A stretch of DNA of 64,000 nucleotides from JABDMH01 sp964428345 (lineage in GTDB: Bacteria > Bacteroidota > Bacteroidia > Chitinophagales > Saprospiraceae). The notes under the pieces were generated by a model. That model did no database searches and was not told the DNA's origin. It saw nothing but the letters and a program-made list of their open reading frames with translations. Below are positions 54,589 through 63,716 of the stretch, in pieces; the stretch's first letter is position 1; each line of letters opens with the position of its first letter. The position numbers and the translations under genes are program-made. The stretch covers positions 62,001-126,000 of the forward strand of contig CAYRYD010000010.1 of the NCBI GenBank assembly GCA_964428345.1, in the 5' to 3' direction.

Positions 54589-55938
54589 ATGGAGAGGAGT
54601 AATTACCTATTTAGTTTTTATGGCGATGACTTTACAGGTTCTACCGATGTCATGGAAACCCTGACCTTACATGGATTGCCCTCTATTCTCTTTCTAAAAA
54701 CCCCTTCAGCTGAAGACCTGCAAAAGGTGCAACTGAAGAGGAGTAGCGTTCCTACTGAACTCCGGGCTTTCGGTGTGGCAGGTATCGCCCGAAGCCTCGA
54801 TCCAGTGGAGATGGAAGAGGAATTGGATCCAATCCTATCTGCTTTAAGCGCGTTTCGCTCCGATTTTTTTCTGTACAAGATTTGCTCAACACTGGACTCA
54901 TCACCTACCCGCGGCAATATTGGGACGGCAATCAAAGTGGCTAGCCGATACTTCGCACCGGGAGAAATCCCATGTGTTGTGGGAGCACCCTTCTTAAATC
55001 GTTTCGTTGTTTTTGGTAACCTGTTTGCACGGCTGGATAATGTCACCTACCGGTTGGACCGCCACCCGGTGATGTCTGTACATCCCGTCACACCGATGCA
55101 GGAAAGCGACATTCGGCTCCATCTAAAGCAGCAGACTGACATAGAGATTAGAAACCTGGATCGATTTCAAATGTATGAGGGCATGCCTCAAAACCCGTCT
55201 GATGAAAAGACAAACCAGGGAAAATCCTTTCTTATGATATATGATACATTGACGAATGACGATCTGGAGCTTCTGGGCAGGCATCTCTATGAAAACTGGA
55301 ATGGCAAACCGCAACTGATCGTAGGTTCTTCCGGCATCAGTTATGGTCTGGCCAGATATATGACCTCAGTCGGATTGGTGCCTTCATCTACTGTCGAATA
55401 TGTTGCAGAGAAAGCCGATCAGATCCTGGTGGTGGCAGGGAGTTGCTCGCCGGTGACGGCCAGGCAAATAAAGTACAGTATGGATCGTGGCTTTGAGGGA
55501 TTGAGGCTGGATATAGCGCGACTGGTAGAGGACCATGCCTACCTGGATAAGGTTCTAAGTACCGTTGCAGATTTTCTTGAAAACGGTAAGTCTGTAATAG
55601 TGTATTCTGCACTGGGACCCGGGGATCCCAGCATCTCACAGAACAGGAGAATAGAGGATCTCGATAGCAGGTTGGGGTCAGCGATGGGAGAGATCGTGGG
55701 AGATACCATCCGGCGAAAGTCAGACCTTAGATGTGTAGTGGCAGGAGGTGATACCTCGGGCTATGTGTCACGTTATTTGGGGATCTATGCATTGGAAGTA
55801 TATGCTCCCATTGCTCCGGGGGCTCCACTTTGTATGGCGCATTCCAGTGATGTGGTTTTTGATGGAATGGAGATAGCCCTGAAAGGTGGTCAAAATGGTT
55901 CCGAAGACTATTTTCAAAAAATATTAAATGGAAAATAA
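54589..55938 (+). CDS. oiaK: DUF1537/four-carbon acid sugar kinase family protein, probable 3-oxo-isoapionate kinase (OiaK-like)
   Basis: A 449-residue kinase of the DUF1537 family. N-terminal catalytic segment YGDDFTGSTDVMET and KICSTLDSSPTRGNIG, ATP-side motif VVAGGDTSGYVSRYLG and APGAPLCMAHS, and VAGSCSPVTARQIKY between the lobes are characteristic. OtnK, DtnK and OiaK all belong to this family. OiaK is preferred because it is flanked by an RLP and an ApnO-like gene; it would phosphorylate 3-oxo-isoapionate at O4. Gaps to its neighbours are one and ten bases, so it is tightly co-transcribed. Confidence 0.78.
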   Translation: MERSNYLFSFYGDDFTGSTDVMETLTLHGLPSILFLKTPSAEDLQKVQLKRSSVPTELRAFGVAGIARSLDPVEMEEELDPILSALSAFRSDFFLYKICSTLDSSPTRGNIGTAIKVASRYFAPGEIPCVVGAPFLNRFVVFGNLFARLDNVTYRLDRHPVMSVHPVTPMQESDIRLHLKQQTDIEIRNLDRFQMYEGMPQNPSDEKTNQGKSFLMIYDTLTNDDLELLGRHLYENWNGKPQLIVGSSGISYGLARYMTSVGLVPSSTVEYVAEKADQILVVAGSCSPVTARQIKYSMDRGFEGLRLDIARLVEDHAYLDKVLSTVADFLENGKSVIVYSALGPGDPSISQNRRIEDLDSRLGSAMGEIVGDTIRRKSDLRCVVAGGDTSGYVSRYLGIYALEVYAPIAPGAPLCMAHSSDVVFDGMEIALKGGQNGSEDYFQKILNGK

Positions 55939-55948
55939 ATAAGAAGTT

Positions 55949-56776
55949 ATGAGTAAAGTTGTACTGGTGGGTGCTGGCGGGAAAATGGGATGCCGGCTGA
56001 CTGATAATCTGAGGGACACGGATTATGAAGTGTCCTACCTGGAGGTAGGTGAGGCCGGAATAGCAAGGATGAAAGAAAGAGGTGTGTCACCTTCTGTGCC
56101 CGAAGACGTTGTTCCGGATGCTGATTTTGTGATTTTTGCCGTACCTGACGTGGCCATCAAAAAAGTGACAGCTACTTTGGTGCCTATGATGAAAAAAGGA
56201 GCTATGGGGGTTACACTGGACCCTGCAGCACCGCTGGCTGATCATCTATTTCCACGGGAAGATGTTGTCTACTTCGCCAGTCATCCATCACATCCCAGTG
56301 TGTTCAATTGGGAGCCGGAACAAAAAGCACACTATGACTATTTCGGGGGCATTGCTGCCAGGCAGACCATCGTTTGTGCTCTGATACAGGGACCTGAGGA
56401 AGCCTACGAAGCAGGTGAAAAACTCGCCAAAACTATTTATGACCCTGTGACCGTTTCACACCGGATCACTATCGAACAAATGGGTATTTTAGAACCGGCC
56501 CTTTCAGAAACTTTTGGAGCAGCCGTTGTTTCAGTACTCAAGGAAGGGGTGGACAGAGTGGTCGAGTTAGGCGTGCCTAAACAAGCTGCCTATGATTTTT
56601 TCCTGGGACACATAAATATTGAGTTGGCTCTGGTATTTGGACAGCTGCCGGGAGGACAATTTTCAGATGCTGCATTGAAGGCTATTGAAATCGGAAAGCC
56701 ATTGCTCTTTAAGGAAAATTGGAAAGAAGTGTTTGAGCCAGAGAGTGTCAGGAAGCAAATTCTAGCAATTACCTAA
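55949..56776 (+). CDS. apnO: NAD-binding phosphogluconate-dehydrogenase-like protein, probable D-apionate oxidoisomerase (ApnO-like)
   Basis: A 275-residue two-domain dehydrogenase. Rossmann motif VVLVGAGGKMGCRLTDNL with FAVPDVAIKKV, a segment FASHPSHPSVFN, then a helical C-terminal domain (RITIEQMGILEPALSETFGA, DFFLGHINIELALVFGQLPG) and FKENWKEVFEPE. These features, including GAGGKMGxRL and HPSHP, resemble ApnO, which oxidises D-apionate and moves its hydroxymethyl group to give 3-oxo-isoapionate. It has no signal peptide. It sits between the kinase and the lactonase-like gene, as expected for the pathway. Confidence 0.75.
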   Translation: MSKVVLVGAGGKMGCRLTDNLRDTDYEVSYLEVGEAGIARMKERGVSPSVPEDVVPDADFVIFAVPDVAIKKVTATLVPMMKKGAMGVTLDPAAPLADHLFPREDVVYFASHPSHPSVFNWEPEQKAHYDYFGGIAARQTIVCALIQGPEEAYEAGEKLAKTIYDPVTVSHRITIEQMGILEPALSETFGAAVVSVLKEGVDRVVELGVPKQAAYDFFLGHINIELALVFGQLPGGQFSDAALKAIEIGKPLLFKENWKEVFEPESVRKQILAIT

Positions 56777-56857
56777 CTTAAGGATCAAATACGAATTCCA
56801 TCCCTGGATTGGGAAACAGATCAAAAGTGTGTAAATAGAATAAAAAGAGATAGGTTA

Positions 56858-58735
56858 ATGATGCGATTGCATGCCGGAGATCTTTCAATGGTCTATGACA
56901 AAGGCTTCCTGAGGTATATTAAACTGGGAAATTACGAAGTATTGCGGATGATCTACTTTGCATTGAGGGATCATAACTGGGATACCATGCCCGGAGTAAT
57001 TGTAGATGAAAAACTGGATATCAGAGATCGGTCTTTCGACATTTCATATACCTGGAAGTCAACCATGTCCTATTTTCCTTTTTATTGGCAAGTGCACATA
57101 AAGGGGACAGAACATGATCAGGTAGTATTTGCAATTGATGGAAAGGCAACGGCCGATGTTCGTAAAAATCGTACGGGTTTCTGTATTCTGCATTCTGTAC
57201 CGGAAAACATGGGGAAGGTATGCCGGATTACGGCGCCGGATGGAAAAATAATAAGCGGAAAATTTCCGCGGTACATCAGCCCTCATCAACCTTTTAAGGA
57301 CATCGCCAGGATGGAGTGGCCTATGGATGAATTTGGGCATGCTTCACTTGTTTTTTCCGGTGATGTTTTCGAAATGGAAGATCAGCGAAATTGGACGGAT
57401 GATTCGTACAAGACCTATTGTACACCACTGGCAGAACCTTTTCCGGTCCTTCTGAAGAAAGAAGAGAAGGTCCGGCAAACGGTGGATTTAATGGTAGATA
57501 AGAAGAAAGCTGTGACCAGGGATCAATCCGGCGGCTGCACTTTGTCCATAGGTAAAACGCTTGACAAAAAGCCATCCCTGGGTATTGCAGCAGCTTCACG
57601 ACCAGAGCAGCTTTCCCGGCAATATGTGGAAAATATCGCCCAATTAGATTTTGATATATACCAAATAGAGGTGGATTTTTCATCACCCTCCTGGAGAGAA
57701 TATTTACATGCCAGATTAAATGAGTGTCAGTTATTAAATCTGAAATTGCGGGCTGTTCTTTTTTTTACCGATAATTATCCTGATGAAACCCATCAATTTT
57801 TGAAAGAGGTAAGATTAATATCTGACAGCATTTTAACTGATATACTGGTTCTTTCAGCAAATCATAAATCAACTCCTTCCTGGCTTATTGACGATGTCGA
57901 ACCCGTGCTCCGTAAAGGAATACCGGACGTGGCTATCGGAGCAGGGACCAATGCGTATTTTACGGAATTAAATCGAGAGCGTGTGGAGACGGATAGGCTG
58001 GATTTTGTTTCCTACTCCGTGAATCCACAAGTGCACGCCTTTGACGATGATTCGTTAGTAGAATGTTCGATTGCACAAGTCTACACAGTAGAGAGTGCGC
58101 ACCATTATTTTGCCGGTAAGAATGTACATGTAGCCCCCGTCACATTAAAACCAAGATTTAATCCCAATGCGACCAGTGTGGCAGAACCACCGGATGAAAG
58201 TAAGTTGCCTGATATAATCGATGCCCGCCAGTGGTCTTTGTTTGGTGCCGGGTGGACATTAAGTAGTATTTTAAGTCTGGCAAAATCGGGTGCTGACTGT
58301 GCGATCTATTATCAAACGGTGGGTTTGACCGGACTGATGAAGGGACCTGATGCACAATTGGCAGCCTCACACGATCTGGAGGTGCCGGAGATTTATCCAT
58401 TATACCATGTATTCGATTTATTGCTGTCACATAAGAAATCAGAGTGGATTGTCCTTGAATCTTCCGATCCACTTTCTTGTTGTGGAGTTGCTTTTAAAAC
58501 CGAAAAGGGATTTAAGTTATTAATTGCGAATCTGAAGGATCAACCTGTAATGGTAGGATTTGCCAACTCATTTCACGAATATCGGCTCATGTTTTTGGAC
58601 GAGTTCACTGTACCTGAATCTGATCGTAGAAACCACTATTTCGAAGAAGAGCTTGAGGAATATAACTTTCGGGAGGGCTCAAAACTTCCATTGAATTTAC
58701 CTTCAAATGCCCTTGCGTATGCGGAGATTATCTGA
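56858..58735 (+). CDS. apnL: Glycoside-hydrolase-like protein, probable D-apionate lactonase (ApnL-like)
   Basis: A 625-residue cytoplasmic protein (no signal peptide). The start is ATG-ATG at 56858/56861. The N-terminal beta domain (LGNYEVLRMIYFALRDHNWD, FEMEDQRNWTDDSYKTYCTP) precedes a TIM-barrel-like centre (residues ~255-510, e.g. IAQLDFDIYQIEVDF) and a C-terminal beta domain. This size, order and the EMEDQRNWTD motif resemble ApnL, the D-apionate lactonase described from apiose clusters. The 81-base gap before it is the largest in the first half of the operon and may hold an internal signal. Its last 29 bases overlap the ATPase frame. Confidence 0.7.
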   Translation: MMRLHAGDLSMVYDKGFLRYIKLGNYEVLRMIYFALRDHNWDTMPGVIVDEKLDIRDRSFDISYTWKSTMSYFPFYWQVHIKGTEHDQVVFAIDGKATADVRKNRTGFCILHSVPENMGKVCRITAPDGKIISGKFPRYISPHQPFKDIARMEWPMDEFGHASLVFSGDVFEMEDQRNWTDDSYKTYCTPLAEPFPVLLKKEEKVRQTVDLMVDKKKAVTRDQSGGCTLSIGKTLDKKPSLGIAAASRPEQLSRQYVENIAQLDFDIYQIEVDFSSPSWREYLHARLNECQLLNLKLRAVLFFTDNYPDETHQFLKEVRLISDSILTDILVLSANHKSTPSWLIDDVEPVLRKGIPDVAIGAGTNAYFTELNRERVETDRLDFVSYSVNPQVHAFDDDSLVECSIAQVYTVESAHHYFAGKNVHVAPVTLKPRFNPNATSVAEPPDESKLPDIIDARQWSLFGAGWTLSSILSLAKSGADCAIYYQTVGLTGLMKGPDAQLAASHDLEVPEIYPLYHVFDLLLSHKKSEWIVLESSDPLSCCGVAFKTEKGFKLLIANLKDQPVMVGFANSFHEYRLMFLDEFTVPESDRRNHYFEEELEEYNFREGSKLPLNLPSNALAYAEII

Positions 58736-60254
58736 ATTTGAATCAAGCAGCGAGGGTATACGTCTCCAATTGAAGGATATTTCGAAGAGCTTTCCCGGAG
58801 TCCGTGCTTTGAATGGCGTCTCTTTTGATTTGCGAGTGGGAGAAGTGCATGCAATCTGTGGAGAAAATGGAGCCGGCAAATCCACTCTGATGAATATCAT
58901 TTCCGGAAATCATCAACCCGATCAAGGTCGTATTATTCTCAATGAAGAAGAAGTAAGTATCCCGAATCAGGTCGCAGCACAGGAGTTGGGTATCGGTACC
59001 GTATATCAGGAAAAAAGTCTGGTGGGCAATTTATCGGTTTCTGACAATATTTTTGCAGGAAGCCAACCTACAACAGCCTGGGGACTGATCGATTCGAGAA
59101 AGCTCCATAACCAGACGCAACAACTCTTGCGTAATTTGGGCATGAATATCCCTTCAAACCTGGCTGTCGGAAAATTGCCGGCAGGTAGTCAACAAATGGT
59201 GGAGATTGCAAAAGCACTTTCGAGGGATCCTCGAATTCTGATCCTGGATGAACCTACAGCCTCTCTCTCGGAGCAGGATACCAGGATGCTCTTTAAAATT
59301 ATTCGACGCATGGCGAGTGAGGGCAAGTCGATCATTTATATTTCTCACCGCATGCCGGAAGTATTCTCGATTGCGGACCGTATCACGGTATTGAAAGATG
59401 GAAAATATCAGGGTACCAAGAAGACAAAAGAAACAAATGTGGAGGAGATCATTCGATTGATGGTAGGCCGGGAGGTTAAGGCATTTAGCTATCATAATAG
59501 TGCACGTGAATCTGTGATGCTTAAAGTGGATAGTCTTTCTGGCACCGGATTCCAAAAAATATCATTCACCTTACAGCAGGGCGAAATTTTGGGTTTGGGT
59601 GGATTGGTGGGAGCCGGCAGAACTGAAACATGTCGGGCTATTTTTGGCGTTGACAAAAAATTCGGGGGCACTATTGAGGTTGAAGGAAAAATGGTGGATA
59701 TAGGCAATGCAGCTGATGCTATCTTGAATGGTATTGGATATCTTCCGGAAGATCGAAAGGAACAAGGCTTGTTTTTAGATATGAGCGTCAGGGATAACAT
59801 TTTAAGTGTCAAAGCAAATGCTCAAAATAAGTCTGTTTTTATTGATCTGAAAGACGATGATAAAATGAGTGGTAGTTTCGTAGAGAAATTATCCATTAAA
59901 ACCCCTTCTCTAAAAGAGCGGGTGATCAACCTGAGCGGTGGGAATCAGCAAAAGATCATGCTGGCAAAGTGGCTATTGTTGAATCCAAAAATATTAATTG
60001 TCGATGAGCCTACTGCGGGTATCGATGTGGGGGCCAAGTCCGAAATATACAAGGTGCTCAATGAATTGACCATGAAGGGCACTTCCGTTATTGTGATTTC
60101 ATCAGATTTGCCCGAGTTGATTGGAATATCAGATCGGATCCTGGTTTTTTGCCAGGGAGAAATCACCGCGATTTTATCAAGACCGGATTTTTCAGAAGAA
60201 GAAATTATGCATTATTCTTCCGGCACCAAAAATATGTTTCGAACAGATGTGTAA
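58719..60254 (+). CDS. Sugar ABC transporter ATP-binding protein (RbsA-like, two ATPase domains)
   Basis: A 511-residue duplicated ATPase from the ATG at 58719; an in-frame ATG at 58707 is possible. Domain 1 has Walker A CGENGAGKSTLMN, signature LPAGSQQMVEIAKAL and Walker B ILILDEPTAS. Domain 2 has the degenerate Walker A GLVGAGRTE usual for RbsA/MglA, with intact LSGGNQQKIMLAKWL and ILIVDEPTAGID. This is the carbohydrate-uptake-2 subfamily (ribose, xylose, galactose, apiose). It is one of three genes encoding a complete importer, coupled by overlap with the lactonase-like gene. Confidence 0.93.
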   Translation: MRRLSEFESSSEGIRLQLKDISKSFPGVRALNGVSFDLRVGEVHAICGENGAGKSTLMNIISGNHQPDQGRIILNEEEVSIPNQVAAQELGIGTVYQEKSLVGNLSVSDNIFAGSQPTTAWGLIDSRKLHNQTQQLLRNLGMNIPSNLAVGKLPAGSQQMVEIAKALSRDPRILILDEPTASLSEQDTRMLFKIIRRMASEGKSIIYISHRMPEVFSIADRITVLKDGKYQGTKKTKETNVEEIIRLMVGREVKAFSYHNSARESVMLKVDSLSGTGFQKISFTLQQGEILGLGGLVGAGRTETCRAIFGVDKKFGGTIEVEGKMVDIGNAADAILNGIGYLPEDRKEQGLFLDMSVRDNILSVKANAQNKSVFIDLKDDDKMSGSFVEKLSIKTPSLKERVINLSGGNQQKIMLAKWLLLNPKILIVDEPTAGIDVGAKSEIYKVLNELTMKGTSVIVISSDLPELIGISDRILVFCQGEITAILSRPDFSEEEIMHYSSGTKNMFRTDV

Positions 60255-60319
60255 GCCTGGTTTGTTAGATCAAAATCACCGTCACTTACTTTTTTATGAA
60301 ATGTATAATCAAAGTATGA

Positions 60320-61312
60320 ATGAACCATGTAAAACTAAATGCTGATTTATTGAGAGACAGGGTCGCCACACTTTCGTTGACTATCGTGGTGTTGATTGTA
60401 GTCAGTAGTATCATTTGGCCTGCCCAATTTTTTTCCTGGGAAAATTTATCACTGGTACTACTCAACTTGTCCATTGATGCCATAGTAGCAGTAGGAATGA
60501 TGATCCTGTTGATCTCCGGATCTTTTGATTTGTCGGTAGGATCGGTCGTAGCCTTTGCCGGTGGTTTGGCGGGCTATCTAATGTATTACTGGGGTGTTTA
60601 CATACCGGTGGCTATTTGTATCTCACTTGCGGCATGCATTTTCATTGGACTGGTCAATGGGGTTCTGGTTGCAAAAATGGGAGTCAATCCATTAATTCAG
60701 ACTTTGGCCATGATGGGTATTGTAAGAGGGCTCGCATTGATGGTCAGTGGCTCTGGTATTCAGAATTTACCAGAGGGATTTAACCTGCTCGGACAGGGAA
60801 AAATGGCGGGTTTTCAAATGCCGGTCTGGTATATGATCATCATTGTGGCAATTTTTTCTTTTTTGGTGGCAAAGACGATTTTCTTCAGAAAATACTACTA
60901 TATAGGGGGCAATGAAAAGGCGGCCCTACTATCTGGGATCCGGGTGGATAGAATGAAGATAATCAGTTTTGTTCTCATGTCTCTGCTGGCGGGAATGGCG
61001 GGGATTATCCTTACTGCCCGCCTGGGTGCGGCAATGCCGACGGCTGGACAGGGCATGGAACTGCGGGTGATCACAGCGGTCATTCTCGGCGGTGCGAGTC
61101 TGCTGGGAGGTCAGGGAAAAATCGTAGGAGCCCTGCTCGGGACCTTCTTTATGGGAATTGTAGCCAATATCATGATTTTAGCCAGGGTCTCCGGATATTG
61201 GCAGCAGATCATTCTGGGCATTATTTTGATACTCGCGGTCAGCATTGATTTAAGTCTGCAAAAAAGGGCCGATCGAATCGCCCGAGATTTAGTGAAAGGA
61301 AAAAATACTTAA
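60320..61312 (+). CDS. Sugar ABC transporter permease (RbsC-like)
   Basis: A 330-residue inner-membrane permease of the RbsC/BPD_transp_2 family with eight to ten helices. Typical motifs are GMMILLISGSFDLSVGSVVA, GLVNGVLVAKMGVNPLIQTL and VITAVILGGASLLGGQGKIV followed by GALLGTFFMG. It works as a homodimer with the duplicated ATPase. The start at 60320 lies 65 bases after the ATPase stop. Only two bases separate it from the binding-protein gene. The substrate is inferred from the operon, not from this sequence. Confidence 0.92.
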   Translation: MNHVKLNADLLRDRVATLSLTIVVLIVVSSIIWPAQFFSWENLSLVLLNLSIDAIVAVGMMILLISGSFDLSVGSVVAFAGGLAGYLMYYWGVYIPVAICISLAACIFIGLVNGVLVAKMGVNPLIQTLAMMGIVRGLALMVSGSGIQNLPEGFNLLGQGKMAGFQMPVWYMIIIVAIFSFLVAKTIFFRKYYYIGGNEKAALLSGIRVDRMKIISFVLMSLLAGMAGIILTARLGAAMPTAGQGMELRVITAVILGGASLLGGQGKIVGALLGTFFMGIVANIMILARVSGYWQQIILGIILILAVSIDLSLQKRADRIARDLVKGKNT

Positions 61313-61314
61313 AA

Positions 61315-62319
61315 ATGAAAATTAGAAATATAATCCTGGTAGGACTGTTGACATCTGGTTTCATGAGTTGTGATCCCAGCAAGGGTGTTTACAATCAGCC
61401 GGCACAGGCTGATTTGCCAGGTGAGGTGGTGGTCACCAATGAAGAATATGTCATGGTCACCACTTTTGTAAATTTTCCTATGTATGTAAACCACGACCAG
61501 GCGGCATTCAAAGCCTGGGGTAAAAAAATGGGGGTGAAGACGACTATTTTAGGCCCTTCTGAGTGGGATGTGGTGGCGCAAATTGGAGTGATTGAGCAGG
61601 TGATTCCATCCAGACCAACGGGACTCCTGATTAATGGAACGGATCCCGCAATTGCCTCAGCGATTGATAAGGCCGTGGATGCCGGGATACCTACGGTCGT
61701 ATACGATTCAGATATTCCGGGGAGTAAGCGACATGCATTTCTGGGCACCGATTGGTACGAAATCGGTCGATTGCAGGGTGAAGCTGTCGTCGACTTGATC
61801 GGAGGTAAGGGAAAGATCGCCTATATGGGACTGGTCGGACAGGCCAATATGGAAAGTGGTTTTCGAGGATTGCTGGATGTCGTAGAAAAGTATCGGGACA
61901 TCACTGTTGTCGGAAAATTTGATAGTCAGGGAAGTACCGAAAATGCTGCAAAGATCACCTCTGATTTGATAGCGGCTCATCCCGATCTTGCCGCGGTCTG
62001 CGGCTTTGATGCCACCAGTGGACCCGGCATCGGTCTATCCGTGAAAGAAGCGGGCAAGGCAGGTGACATAAAAGTTACGACCGTGGACTGGGAGCCAGAG
62101 CATCTGAAGTTGGTACGCGAAGGAGTCATTCAGGTACTCATCGGTCAGAAGCGAGAATTGTTTACCTGGTATGGTGCCCAGTTTTTGTACGATATGGTAC
62201 ACAAAACCAATCGCCTGTCAGGCGACGATGAGCGCGCAGGTATAACGAACGTTCCATATTCGGTGAATACAGGTCTTCTCAAGATCACGGAAGCCAATAT
62301 CGACCTCTTCACGCAGTAA
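61315..62319 (+). CDS. Sugar ABC transporter substrate-binding lipoprotein (Peripla_BP_4)
   Basis: A 334-residue periplasmic-binding-protein-type lipoprotein. The leader ends in lipobox FMSC, so it should be anchored to a membrane, which is usual for Bacteroidota secreted proteins but not for enteric RbsB. The two-lobe fold shows MVTTFVNFPMYVNHDQAAF, LLINGTDPAIASAIDKAVDA, GIPTVVYDSDIPGSKRHAFL, GTDWYEIGRLQGEAVV and VCGFDATSGPGIGLSVKEAG. Members of this PF13407 family bind ribose-like sugars, and some bind D-apiose. Last gene of the operon; a small hairpin follows directly after its stop. Confidence 0.92.
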   Translation: MKIRNIILVGLLTSGFMSCDPSKGVYNQPAQADLPGEVVVTNEEYVMVTTFVNFPMYVNHDQAAFKAWGKKMGVKTTILGPSEWDVVAQIGVIEQVIPSRPTGLLINGTDPAIASAIDKAVDAGIPTVVYDSDIPGSKRHAFLGTDWYEIGRLQGEAVVDLIGGKGKIAYMGLVGQANMESGFRGLLDVVEKYRDITVVGKFDSQGSTENAAKITSDLIAAHPDLAAVCGFDATSGPGIGLSVKEAGKAGDIKVTTVDWEPEHLKLVREGVIQVLIGQKRELFTWYGAQFLYDMVHKTNRLSGDDERAGITNVPYSVNTGLLKITEANIDLFTQ

Positions 62320-62336
62320 GACATTTACAAAATGTC
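62320..62336 (+). terminator. Hairpin after the operon
   Basis: GACATTT-ACA-AAATGTC, a perfect 7-bp stem starting one base after the operon stop. A second small stem, TGCTT-AAA-AAGCA, is at 62373-62385. Neither is followed by a T-run, so termination is possible but not typical. Confidence 0.4.
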
Positions 62337-62539
62337 ATCAATGACAGGCATATATAGGTCAGAAATACCTGATGCTTAAAAAGCAGGAGCGACCTCAATC
62401 AGCTTCACCACTTCTTTCTGCGATAATATCCCGGGAAGACTCCTTCCTTTTGGGGGCGAGGTATCTTTTTTATGCAAAATTGTCAATAGAAGGACGTCAC
62501 TCACCTGACGTATAACCAATGTTGGCGGCAGTGTTACTT

Positions 62540-63637
62540 TTAGAAGTCTGCCAGTTCGTAGTTTGTGCTTCGTCCGCCTTGTCGCTCTTGTCGCAATATT
62601 CCCTTGTCAATTAAATCCTTTATGTCTCTCAATGCTGTGTCGGGTGAACATTTTGCAATCTTTGCCCACTTTGATGATTTCAATTTCCCGTCAAATCCGT
62701 CAAAAAGTTTGTTCAACACCAGTCTCTGTCTTTCGTTAAACTCCGTGTTCTCGTGAATTTTCCAAAACTCAGTTTTGCGTAATATTTTATGTAAAGTGAT
62801 TTTTGTTGCTAATAGTGAGTTCTTAAGGCAATGCAGAAACCAGTTTAACCAGTCTGTAATGTCACCACTGCTATGCTGAACCTTTTGTAAAATCTCGTAA
62901 TACTGTTTTCGTTCCACTAATATTTGGCTTGACATACTGTAATAGCGTTCAGTTGTTTTATCTGCACGGGCAAGCATTAAATCAGAAATTGCTCTTGCTA
63001 TTCTTCCGTTGCCATCATCAAACGGGTGTATGATGATAAACCAGAAGTGAGCAATTGCAGCTTTTAGAACAGGGTCAAGAGGGGAGTTGTTATTGAACCA
63101 TTCTAAAAACTTGTCCATTTCTTCCTTCACTTTGCTTGCAGGGACCGCTTCATAATGGACTTTTTCTTTTCCCATCGCTCCTGAAACTATTTGCATTTCA
63201 CCCGAACGAAAACGGCCAACTTCTATTTTGCGCATTCCGCTATGTCCTGTCGGAAAAAGTGCCGAATGCCATCCGGACAGACGTTTATTTGTTAAAGGTT
63301 TCTCATAGTTCTGAGTTGCATCAAGCATCATCTCTACAACGCCTTCTACGTTTTTGTTTGCATGAACAAGTCCGGCTATGTTAATTCCTAGTCTTCTTGC
63401 AATGGATGAACGAACTTGGTCATAATCGAGTTTTTCTCCTTCAATTTCGGATGATTTGATAACGTCAAGAGTTAACGTTGTAAGTGTCGCCTCTTCCTTA
63501 GTTGCAAAACCGAGAGTGTTCATCTGTCCGATAATCTTACCTTGCAGATTGCGAACTTCTCCGAATATCGCGTTGATGTCAGTTTCCCGCCAGGTAAAAT
63601 TTGTCCAGTTTTTATATTCGTAAATGTATTTTGCCAC
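62540..63637 (-). CDS. Fic-domain protein with DUF4172 N-terminus
   Basis: A 365-residue AMPylase-type Fic protein. The GTG at 63637 gives MAKYIYEYKNWTNFTWRE, the expected DUF4172 beginning; a TTG eight codons upstream (63661) is the only alternative and an in-frame TAA closes the frame above it. The Fic core HPFDDGNGRIARAISDLM is intact (catalytic His). The inhibitory motif S/TxxxEG appears as SSEIEGE near residue 65, so it is self-inhibited (class II). The C-terminal WKIHENTEFNERQRLVLNKLF and following segment form a winged-helix-like part. It may modify a target protein or regulate locally. Confidence 0.9.
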   Translation of the reverse strand: MAKYIYEYKNWTNFTWRETDINAIFGEVRNLQGKIIGQMNTLGFATKEEATLTTLTLDVIKSSEIEGEKLDYDQVRSSIARRLGINIAGLVHANKNVEGVVEMMLDATQNYEKPLTNKRLSGWHSALFPTGHSGMRKIEVGRFRSGEMQIVSGAMGKEKVHYEAVPASKVKEEMDKFLEWFNNNSPLDPVLKAAIAHFWFIIIHPFDDGNGRIARAISDLMLARADKTTERYYSMSSQILVERKQYYEILQKVQHSSGDITDWLNWFLHCLKNSLLATKITLHKILRKTEFWKIHENTEFNERQRLVLNKLFDGFDGKLKSSKWAKIAKCSPDTALRDIKDLIDKGILRQERQGGRSTNYELADF

Positions 63638-63670
63638 TGTTTGAAATTGTTCTTGCGGCAAATATAAGTA

Positions 63671-63716
63671 TTATTCTCCGCAAAAATGCGGTGAATGTAA
63701 AAATTATTCTCCGCAA
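63671..63716. promoter_or_regulatory. Direct repeat and hairpin upstream of the Fic gene
   Basis: TTATTCTCCGCAA occurs at 63671-63683 and again at 63704-63716, and CCGCA/TGCGG (63678-63682, 63687-63691) forms a small stem around the first copy. Two spaced copies 33 bases apart (about three helical turns), within 80 bases of the Fic start, look like operator sites, perhaps for its own winged-helix region. Confidence 0.5.
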
